From assembly GCA_964439815.1 (NCBI GenBank), contig CAYTPO010000214.1, positions 1 through 12,369 on the forward strand: a DNA stretch of 12,369 bases, given 5' to 3'. Every line of letters begins with the position of its first letter. Positions within the stretch are counted from its first letter, which is position 1. Positions 6,854 to 12,369 of the stretch are shown one piece after another. This DNA is from JALSHZ01 sp964439815. GTDB lineage: Bacteria; Pseudomonadota; Gammaproteobacteria; UWMA-0217. The notes beneath the pieces are model-generated. The model was given only the letters and a program-made list of their open reading frames with translations, was not told the DNA's origin and searched no databases. The translations under genes and the position numbers were made by a program.

Positions 6854-6893
6854 AAACGCTGCCACGGATAGTTCTTTTTTTTAAGCCGAGTAG

Positions 6894-7160
6894 TTACCCC
6901 GTCTTATTTATGGTGGCGGCTAACGCCTATGATAAGTAAATGAAAATCATGATAAACCCTTGACCAGTGACAGTCCCGTTTCGCCCAAATGGTGAGAGGA
7001 GGCTTCAGTCTATCAATCACGGCCCTGGCTTGTTCTGGCACGCCTGCGCTTGCTCTTCACTCAAGTTGTAGCGATTGCTACAAATTTCGCTCCAGCGCGG
7101 CGCCCGGACGCACCAGTCCAGCGCCAGGATCCGCGATCCACCATGAATAAGGTGGGGTTA
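6894..7160. mobile_element. MITE-like element, copy 1 (267 bp including flanking TTA repeats)
   Basis: Ends are inverted repeats: left CCCCGTCTTATTTATGGTGG, and right read backwards CCCCACCTTATTCATGGTGG, 17 of 20 bases matching. TTA directly flanks both ends (6894-6896 and 7158-7160), consistent with a target duplication. Near the middle is a perfect hairpin TTGTAGC-GATT-GCTACAA (7066-7083). A second copy at 10053-10308 in the same orientation matches at about nine of ten aligned bases and lacks about 14 bases in three small gaps. No coding frame of note is present. It fills most of the gap between the convergent transferase and phosphorylase genes, so it may also form part of the transcript ends. 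Confidence 0.8.
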
Positions 7161-7191
7161 CGATAAATTTCACTTCGGTTTGTGATGTTGT

Positions 7192-8922
7192 TCATGCCAG
7201 CCAGTAGCACCCATAGGCCGGTAATACCAGTTCACCACTCACGGCAGTGATGGTTTTGTCGCTGATCAGGTCATGCCATTGTGTTTGCGCGGAGCCGAGT
7301 AGTGTGACTGGTGTGCCATTTTCGGAGCTGGTGAAGTTGAAGATGGCGGTGATGGTCTGGCGGTTGTCGGGGGCGTGGCGGATGAAGCCAAACAGCCCGG
7401 AGCCGAGGTCGAGTATCTGCTGTGCGCCATTTGGATGGAAGGCGGGTTGCTGGCGACGCAGTTCCAGCAGGTAGAGGTAGCGTTTGAAGACTTCTCCGGC
7501 CAGTTCGTCGGGATCGTCCAGGTGTGCCTGCAGCTCATTGATCTCCCATTTGCGCCGGTTGATGGTGCGCGTCATGCCGGTGGTTTCGACGCCGTGCAGG
7601 TCGTTGGGAGTGGCCAGCAGTGAGTGGATATAGACGGCGGCGATCCCCTGAAATGACATGGAAACCAGTTGGGTCAGCAGAAAGCGTTCCATGTGCCAGT
7701 GGCCCTTGTGGTCCTGGCAGGCGTTGAAATAGGTGATGTTCAGCTCATAGGGGCTTTCACTGCCATCTTCGTTCTGCTTGGTGGAGACGAAGCCGCCCAG
7801 CTCGCGCATGTCATCGAGCAGCTCGCTGATCTCGGTGGTCGGGATCAGTCCTTCCAGCGGCCGCATGCCGATGCCATCGTGTGATGCGGTGAAGTTGAGG
7901 AAGGTGCAGCCGGTTGGTGGTGGCGCAAGATTCTTGGCCCAGGCATGCAGATAGTGCGTCGAGCCGGTATGGATGGCGTGCAGCAGCAGTGGTGGCAGGC
8001 TGAATTGGTAGACGGCATGGGCTTCATCGCCGCTGCCGAAGTAGCTGATGTTTTCCGGGTGCGGGACATTGGTCTCGGTCAGCAGGATGACACCCGGTTC
8101 GGCTTCGCGGACGATCTCCCGGAACAGTTTTACGACGGCGTGGGTCTCCGGCAGGTGGATGCAGGAGGTGCCGATCTTCTTCCACAGGAAGGCGACGGCA
8201 TCCAGCCTGAGCACCCGTGCGCCCTGACGAATGTAGAACAGCAGGATGGAGATGAATTCCAGCAGCACGTCCGGGTTCTGGTAGTTGAGGTCGATCTGGT
8301 CGGGGCTGAAGGTGGCCCAGACATAGCGCTCCCCCTGGCGGGTATTGACGCTGGCCAGCACCGGTGTGGCCCGGGGGCGGACTACCTTCGACAGGTCGGT
8401 ATCGGGATCGACCTCGATAAAGAAGTGTTTGCCGGGTGCTACATCGAGCAGAAAATCGTTGAACCACAGGCTGTACCGCGAGCAGTGGTTGAGTACAAAG
8501 TCGAACATCAGGTCGAAGTGCTGGTTGAGGCTTTCGATGTCGCTCCAGTCACCGAGATTTTCGTCGATCTTCTGGTAGTTGATGACCGAAAAGCCGTCAT
8601 CCGAGCTGTAGGGAAACATCGGCAGCAGGTGGATCAGGCTGAAGGCCTGATGCAATCGCTGATTGGCGAAATTGTCGAGGGTCTGCAGTGGTGCTTCGCC
8701 TTCCTGTTGCAGTGAATCGCCATAGGTGATCAGCAGGGTGTCCGTTTCATCCCAGATCGGGCGCTCGCGCTGTGGTGCCTGCTGGGAGAGGTGCTGACTG
8801 ATGATGGCGAGCACCTGTTCCTTCAGGGTGGGGGCCTTGTCGGCACCATAGAGAAAGGTAAGGTGCCTTTCGATGGCGTTGATGTTCTCTTCCGATAGCT
8901 GGTCAATGGTCGCTGGTGGCAT
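7192..8922 (-). CDS. GH13 (subfamily 18-like) sucrose-phosphorylase-type alpha-glucoside phosphorylase
   Basis: Members cleave an alpha-glucoside with phosphate to give glucose-1-phosphate; known substrates include sucrose, sucrose 6'-phosphate, glucosylglycerate and glucosylglycerol. The start is the ATG complementary to 8920-8922, with only a weak AAGAG upstream. The 576 residues fit the family. Visible signatures: LIHLLPMFPYSSDDGFSV (96-113), RVLRLDAVAFLWKKIGTSC (236-254) with probable nucleophile D241, LLTETNVPHPENISYFG (280-296) with probable acid/base E283, and NFTASHDGIGMRP (343-355) with stabiliser D349. All three catalytic residues are present. The TETNVPHPEN and SHDGIGMRP forms resemble the glucosylglycerate/glucosylglycerol type more than classic sucrose phosphorylase, but this is from memory, not alignment. 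No signal peptide is seen, so it is cytoplasmic. A role in recovering glucose from a compatible solute is plausible. It is divergent from the HAD phosphatase gene. Confidence 0.88.
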   Translation of the reverse strand: MPPATIDQLSEENINAIERHLTFLYGADKAPTLKEQVLAIISQHLSQQAPQRERPIWDETDTLLITYGDSLQQEGEAPLQTLDNFANQRLHQAFSLIHLLPMFPYSSDDGFSVINYQKIDENLGDWSDIESLNQHFDLMFDFVLNHCSRYSLWFNDFLLDVAPGKHFFIEVDPDTDLSKVVRPRATPVLASVNTRQGERYVWATFSPDQIDLNYQNPDVLLEFISILLFYIRQGARVLRLDAVAFLWKKIGTSCIHLPETHAVVKLFREIVREAEPGVILLTETNVPHPENISYFGSGDEAHAVYQFSLPPLLLHAIHTGSTHYLHAWAKNLAPPPTGCTFLNFTASHDGIGMRPLEGLIPTTEISELLDDMRELGGFVSTKQNEDGSESPYELNITYFNACQDHKGHWHMERFLLTQLVSMSFQGIAAVYIHSLLATPNDLHGVETTGMTRTINRRKWEINELQAHLDDPDELAGEVFKRYLYLLELRRQQPAFHPNGAQQILDLGSGLFGFIRHAPDNRQTITAIFNFTSSENGTPVTLLGSAQTQWHDLISDKTITAVSGELVLPAYGCYWLA

Positions 8923-9227
8923 ATTGGCGGCTCTTGTTGGCTACATTTGCTTTGGGGCTGTGCGGTGGAGGTCGTCCATTGGCCCTGTACCCCGGGTGAG
9001 TCGTTCCCGAATCCGAGGCTTAACAGTGGTGCCTGGTGCAAGCGCCTGATTTCGCCGCGGATCATGAATACCTGCCAACCCGGTGAGTGGCGCCGGGGTT
9101 GTTGAATCCATGCTGCAATCAATTTCCCGCACCCTGCATCCCCGTTGAAACCTCGGATTCAGGCATTGTTTTGGCTGTTATTCGGCGTGTGGTAGGATCG
9201 CGCAAACCCAAAACGCAAGGCTACCTT
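8923..9227. other. Divergent intergenic region, 305 bp
   Basis: It lies between the divergent phosphorylase and HAD genes, so it should hold promoters for both. A hairpin CAACCCGG / CCGGGGTTG with a one-base bulge lies at 9076-9101. A plus-strand promoter candidate at 9171-9198 is listed separately. No clear minus-strand promoter was identified. Open frames here are short and look like chance. Confidence 0.4.
9171..9198 (+). promoter_or_regulatory. Candidate sigma70 promoter for the HAD phosphatase gene
   Basis: TTGGCT (-35, 9171-9176), a 16-bp spacer and TAGGAT (-10, 9193-9198), with TG at 9190-9191 forming an extended -10. The likely transcript start is near 9205, giving a leader of about 23 bases that contains AAGG at 9217-9220. 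Confidence 0.5.
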
Positions 9228-9986
9228 ATGGCGGAACTCAAGGCACTATTATTCGATGTGGATGGCACGCTGGCAGATACGGAACGCGATGGTCATCGCG
9301 TGGCATTCAATGCGGCATTCAGGGAAGCCGGACTGGACTGGGACTGGTCTGTGGAGACCTATGGCGAATTGTTGACCGTGACCGGTGGCAAGGAGCGCAT
9401 CCGCTATTTTCTGGATAACTATCTGCCGGATTTTTCAGTCGATGGTGAGCTGGCTGAATTCATCGCCGGTCTGCACAAGCGCAAGACGGCGTTCTATCTG
9501 CAACTGCTGCGTGAGGGGGAGATCCCGCTGCGGCCGGGTGTCGAGCGTCTGCTGAACGAGGCCCGTGAAGCGGGTTATACGCTGGGTATAGCCACCACCA
9601 CGACACCGGAGAATGTCACGATCCTGCTGGAAGCGACCCTGGGGCCGGCGTCGATCGACTGGTTCTCGGTGATTGCGGCAGGGGATATCGTCCCGGCCAA
9701 GAAGCCTGCTCCCGACATCTTCACCTGGGCGCTGGAGCAGCTCGATCTCCCGGCAGACGCCTGCATTGCCTTCGAGGATTCCGGCAATGGCATCAAGTCA
9801 TCGGTTGGTGCCGGGTTGAAGACCATCGTCACCGTCAATGAGTACACGCAGGATCATGATTTCAGCGATGCAGTACTGGTGCTCGATCAGATGGGGGAGC
9901 CTGATCAACCCGCTGCTGTTCTGCAGGGCGATCTTGGCGACGACTTCCTGACCATTCAGGCTGTTGAGCGGGCATTTGCTGGCTGA
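9228..9986 (+). CDS. HAD-superfamily phosphatase, CbbY-like
   Basis: A cytoplasmic phosphatase of HAD subfamily IA. CbbY-type members remove phosphate from sugar bisphosphate inhibitors of Rubisco such as xylulose-1,5-bisphosphate; others act as beta-phosphoglucomutases or phosphoglycolate phosphatases. The start is the ATG at 9228 with AAGG 7 bases upstream; the frame is open back to 9087, but that extension looks non-coding. The 252 residues carry FDVDGTLADTER (9-20) with nucleophile D10 and acid/base D12, a helical cap (about 25-95), GIATTTTPENV (120-130) with motif II T123, AKKPAPDIF (157-165) with motif III Lys, and IAFEDSGNGIKSS (180-192) with E183/D184 for Mg. The start and ends of the motifs read like CbbY. 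No Rubisco or cbb operon genes are in view, and the neighbouring phosphorylase makes glucose-1-phosphate, so a sugar-phosphate role linked to it is also possible. Confidence 0.85.
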   Translation: MAELKALLFDVDGTLADTERDGHRVAFNAAFREAGLDWDWSVETYGELLTVTGGKERIRYFLDNYLPDFSVDGELAEFIAGLHKRKTAFYLQLLREGEIPLRPGVERLLNEAREAGYTLGIATTTTPENVTILLEATLGPASIDWFSVIAAGDIVPAKKPAPDIFTWALEQLDLPADACIAFEDSGNGIKSSVGAGLKTIVTVNEYTQDHDFSDAVLVLDQMGEPDQPAAVLQGDLGDDFLTIQAVERAFAG

Positions 9987-10052
9987 TAGACGGTGTTATG
10001 GCTCATTTGGCCAGGTGTTCCCGCGTACCAGCAGGTTTCACCCGGGAGCAGG

Positions 10053-10308
10053 ATTAATCCATCTTATTCATGGTGGTGGCTAAAGCCTATGATAAGTAAA
10101 TGAAAACCATGACAAACCCTTGACAGTCCCGTTTCACCCAGATGGTGAGAAGCTTCAGCCTATTACGGCCCTGGCTTGTTCTGACACGCCTGCGCTTGCG
10201 CTTCACTCAAGTTGTAGCGATTGCTACAAATTTCGCTCCAGAGCGGCGCCCAGACGCACCAGTCCAGCGCCAGGATCCGTGATCTACCATGAATAAGACG
10301 GGATTAAT
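10053..10308. mobile_element. MITE-like element, copy 2 (about 256 bp)
   Basis: The same element as at 6894-7160, in the same orientation. Inverted ends share CTTATTCATGGTGG at left and CTTATTCATGGTAG at right read backwards. ATTAAT flanks both ends (10053-10058 and 10303-10308) as a likely target duplication overlapping the TTA seen in copy 1. The hairpin TTGTAGC-GATT-GCTACAA is intact at 10212-10229, unchanged between copies although surrounding bases differ. The right end sits 68 bp before the copL-like start and forms one arm of an inverted repeat in that promoter region. The 66 bp between the HAD stop and the left end hold no clear terminator. Confidence 0.8.
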
Positions 10309-10368
10309 TCTTAAATAATTGTAATCTACAGAACAATGGCTTGAAATAAGAATTAATCTCAGTATTAT
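10303..10368 (+). promoter_or_regulatory. Candidate promoter and 11-bp dyad upstream of copL-like gene
   Basis: ATTAATTCTTA (10303-10313) and TAAGAATTAAT (10347-10357) are exact reverse complements 33 bases apart. Overlapping the right arm is a possible sigma70 promoter, TTGAAA (10341-10346), a 16-bp spacer and TATTAT (10363-10368). Its start point would fall at or next to the ATG at 10376, giving a leader of almost no length. An alternative pair TTGTAA (10319-10324) with TGAAAT (10342-10347) would give a leader of about 20 bases. No recognisable CueR-type site was seen. Confidence 0.4.
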
Positions 10369-10375
10369 TTAACTC

Positions 10376-10756
10376 ATGTCTCGACTCTCCCGACAATTAC
10401 TGGCGCTGCTTCTCGCACTGCTGATGGGCCTGGCCCCATTGCAGGGCGCGGTTGCCGGTATGAGTGCTCTCTCCTCGGGAGATCAGGGCATGGCAGGGAT
10501 GTCCCAGATGGATCACGGCGCCATGATGGATATGGCTTCCGGTGCCTCGGTTGATCATGACTGCGACCAATGCAACAGTGATGACTGCTGCTCTGGCAGC
10601 AACTGTCTTTCCGGCCACTGCGCCACCTGCGCGATGGCTCTGCTTCCCGTTTTAACCTCGTTGGTTTCCCCCACCGCAACCCTTCGCCTGTCACAGGTTG
10701 GCGATAATCTGCGCAGTACACTTCCTGCTTCACTCTTCCGCCCACCCCGGGTCTGA
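10376..10756 (+). CDS. copL: CopL-like exported Met/His/Cys-rich copper-associated protein
   Basis: A 126-residue protein with an N-terminal signal sequence (MSRLSRQLLALLLALLMGLAPLQGAVAG). A Met/His/Asp-rich segment follows (29-53, with GMSQMDHGAMMDM), then a Cys-rich cluster (C63, C66, C71, C72, C77, C82, C85). These residues suit binding of copper or another soft metal in the periplasm. Its place just upstream of copA matches CopL-family proteins, known in Xanthomonas as needed for copper-induced expression of copAB; the family match is by composition and context, not alignment. No Shine-Dalgarno sequence is visible before the ATG at 10376. The gap of 103 bp to copA contains a small dyad TGACCG/CGGTCA (10768-10785). 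The C-terminal 35 residues have no recognised feature. Confidence 0.7.
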   Translation: MSRLSRQLLALLLALLMGLAPLQGAVAGMSALSSGDQGMAGMSQMDHGAMMDMASGASVDHDCDQCNSDDCCSGSNCLSGHCATCAMALLPVLTSLVSPTATLRLSQVGDNLRSTLPASLFRPPRV

Positions 10757-10859
10757 CTTCCTTTCTCTGACCGCTCCGCCGGTCAATTTGCAATACCCAC
10801 TATCTTGAGTTAACGCCAGCGGCGCTGTGTCTGCTGGTCTGGAAAGGAAGAAATACAAT

Positions 10860-12369
10860 ATGAGTAGTTTTATTGATCCGCGAATGGTCGCGGGTGTCGA
10901 TATGTCACGCCGTCGTTTTGTTCAGGGGATGGCCATTGGTACCGCCCTGGGCGCAATGGGTATGGGCTCCAGCGCACTGGCGGCCATTACCCGGCAGCAG
11001 CAGGGGCCGCAGACATTGCGCGGCACGCGTTTTGATCTGAGCTATTCCCCGTTGAAGGTCAATTACACCGGCAAGGAACGCTTTGCCACGGCGATCAATG
11101 GCAGCGTGCCGGCGCCGGTTCTGCGTTTCAAGGAGGGTGAAACGGTCACCCTCAATGTCACCAACAATATGGCGATGGATACCTCGATTCACTGGCATGG
11201 CCTGATTCTGCCCAGCGCGATGGATGGGGTGCCGCATATCAGCGATGGTTTCAAAGGCATCAGACCGGGCGAGACCTTCAATTACCAGTTCAAGGTGGCG
11301 CAGAGTGGTACCTACTGGTACCACAGCCACTCCGGCTGGCAGGAGCAGACCGGTTCCTACGGTGCCATCGTCATCGACCCGATCGAGCCGGAGCCTTTCG
11401 AATACGACCGCGACTACGTGGTGCTGCTGTCCGACTGGAGTGATGAAGATCCCGACAACATCTACGCCAAGCTGAAAAAGCTCTCGCACTACTATAACTT
11501 TCGTGAACGGACGCTGGGTGATGCGGTAAAGGAGGTGAAAACGCAGGGATGGAAGGGTTTCTGGGCCAATCGCGGCATGTGGAACCAGATGCGGATGTCG
11601 GATCGTGATATCTCTGATGTGACCGGTTACACCTACACCTATCTGATGAATGGGGTTGCCCCGGCTGATGGCTGGATGGGGGAATTCAGCAAAGGGGAAA
11701 AGATACGTCTGCGTTTTATCAACGCCGCTGCCATGACCTTTTTCGATGTACGGATTCCGGGCCTCAAGATGACGATTGTTGCCGCAGACGGTCAGTATGT
11801 TCAGCCCGTCACCGTTGATGAATTCCGCATGGGGGTAGCCGAAACCTACGATGTGATCGTCGAGCCGAGCAGTGAACAGGCCTACACCCTCTTTGCCCAG
11901 GCCATCGATCGCACTGGTTATGCACGCGGTACGTTGACGCCGGATCCCGCCATGCAGGCCGAGGTACCTGAGATGGACCCGGCACCGATTCTGGGGCATG
12001 GCGACATGGGGATGGATATGTCGATGATGGGTCATGACATGAGCAAGATGGACGGTGGCATGGACCACGCCGCCATGGGCCACGACATGGGCGGCATGGC
12101 AAAGTCTGGTCAGCCTGCCATTGGCAGTGGTGCAACCGGTTATGGTAGCGCCCAGCCCATCGTCCATGCACGTTCCGAGTTTGGACCCCACGTGGATATG
12201 CGGGCAGATGGCGCCAAGTACCATCTCTCGGATCCCGGCATCGGCTTGCGCAACAATGGCCGCAAGGTGTTGACCTATGCCGATCTGCACAACCTGCACA
12301 AGACGCCCGACCCACGAGACCCCGGGCGGGAAATCAATCTCCATCTGACAGGCAACATGAGCCGCTACA
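10860..12369 (+). CDS. copA: CopA-type periplasmic multicopper oxidase (incomplete at right edge)
   Basis: Oxidises Cu(I) and/or binds copper in the periplasm for copper resistance. The ATG at 10860 follows AAGGAAG (10844-10850). The frame stays open for 503 codons to the window edge. Residues 16-41 hold a Tat signal (SRRRFVQGMAIGTALGAMG), fitting export of a folded, copper-loaded enzyme. Copper-ligand motifs HWHG (111-114) and WYHSH (153-157) are present in the first cupredoxin domain. A long Met/His/Asp-rich insert (380-413, with MGMDMSMMGHDMSKMDGGM) is typical of CopA and may bind extra Cu(I). The visible end PGREINLHLTGNMSRY matches the run-up to the last domain; the C-terminal T1/T3 ligand motif (HCHxxxH) should lie beyond the edge. 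copB would be expected next. It is likely co-expressed with copL under copper control. Confidence 0.95.
   Translation, partial: MSSFIDPRMVAGVDMSRRRFVQGMAIGTALGAMGMGSSALAAITRQQQGPQTLRGTRFDLSYSPLKVNYTGKERFATAINGSVPAPVLRFKEGETVTLNVTNNMAMDTSIHWHGLILPSAMDGVPHISDGFKGIRPGETFNYQFKVAQSGTYWYHSHSGWQEQTGSYGAIVIDPIEPEPFEYDRDYVVLLSDWSDEDPDNIYAKLKKLSHYYNFRERTLGDAVKEVKTQGWKGFWANRGMWNQMRMSDRDISDVTGYTYTYLMNGVAPADGWMGEFSKGEKIRLRFINAAAMTFFDVRIPGLKMTIVAADGQYVQPVTVDEFRMGVAETYDVIVEPSSEQAYTLFAQAIDRTGYARGTLTPDPAMQAEVPEMDPAPILGHGDMGMDMSMMGHDMSKMDGGMDHAAMGHDMGGMAKSGQPAIGSGATGYGSAQPIVHARSEFGPHVDMRADGAKYHLSDPGIGLRNNGRKVLTYADLHNLHKTPDPRDPGREINLHLTGNMSRY

Noticed and set aside
7945..8715. Long plus-strand open frame (256 codons) inside the phosphorylase gene
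   Set aside because: It lies antisense to a well-supported GH13 gene with all catalytic motifs. Its composition (Val, Gln, Asp, Gly rich) is that of an antisense shadow in GC-rich DNA.
9087..9227. Upstream extension of the HAD phosphatase frame
   Set aside because: The extra 47 residues have no family counterpart. They cross a promoter candidate, and the ATG at 9228 has a ribosome-binding site and begins at the expected point before FDVDGT.
10905..12344. 479-codon minus-strand open frame opposite copA
   Set aside because: The plus-strand frame has a Tat signal, HWHG, WYHSH and the Met-rich insert of CopA. The minus frame is His/Arg rich without known motifs and is an antisense shadow.
1..12369. 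CRISPR array, tRNA, rRNA, transposase gene
   Set aside because: No regularly spaced repeats, cloverleaf or rRNA-like stretches, or transposase reading frames were seen; the mobile elements present are all non-coding.

Overview
The window looks like chromosomal accessory DNA from a free-living proteobacterium, most likely a gammaproteobacterium. The evidence is a Tat-exported CopA-type copper oxidase preceded by a CopL-like Met/Cys/His-rich protein, a CbbY-type HAD phosphatase (a family often found in Calvin-cycle autotrophs), a GH13 sucrose-phosphorylase-type enzyme, and a surface-polysaccharide sugar cluster. Genus and autotrophy are inference only. The left half (about 1-6800) appears more AT-rich than the right half (about 7190-12369), consistent with a transferred or fast-evolving glycan locus beside more resident genes.

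Layout. Bases 2-1702 hold two poorly characterised envelope-type proteins: the end of an unrecognised protein with a proline-rich tail, then a secreted protein with an STN (secretin/TonB short N-terminal) like domain and a repeated VDNTPPPG tail. A 165-bp element with 14-bp perfect inverted ends (1908-2072) separates them from four plus-strand sugar genes: a DegT-type aminotransferase (2109-3242), a soluble FlaA1/CapD-type 4,6-dehydratase (3360-4550), a sugar-1-phosphate nucleotidyltransferase (4651-5358), and a membrane phosphoglycosyl transferase (5385-6806). Together they could activate a sugar phosphate, dehydrate and aminate it, and load the product on a polyprenyl-phosphate carrier. A strong intrinsic terminator lies inside this set, between the first two genes.

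The most unusual item is the transferase. Its N-terminal half is a complete monotopic phosphoglycosyl transferase. Its C-terminal half looks like the four-helix membrane domain plus nucleotide-binding domain that normally forms the front of WbpM/FlaA1 dehydratases, and it ends where the dehydratase domain would begin. The missing dehydratase domain, starting in the matching linker, is the separate gene at 3360. A normally single protein thus appears split, with its front half attached to another enzyme.

The right half has a GH13_18-type phosphorylase on the minus strand (8922-7192), divergent from the HAD phosphatase (9228-9986), then copL-like (10376-10756) and copA (10860 to the right edge, incomplete). 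Two copies of a roughly 260-bp non-coding element with inverted ends and a conserved internal hairpin sit at 6894-7160 and 10053-10308, bracketing the phosphorylase/phosphatase pair. No tRNA, rRNA, CRISPR array or transposase gene was seen.
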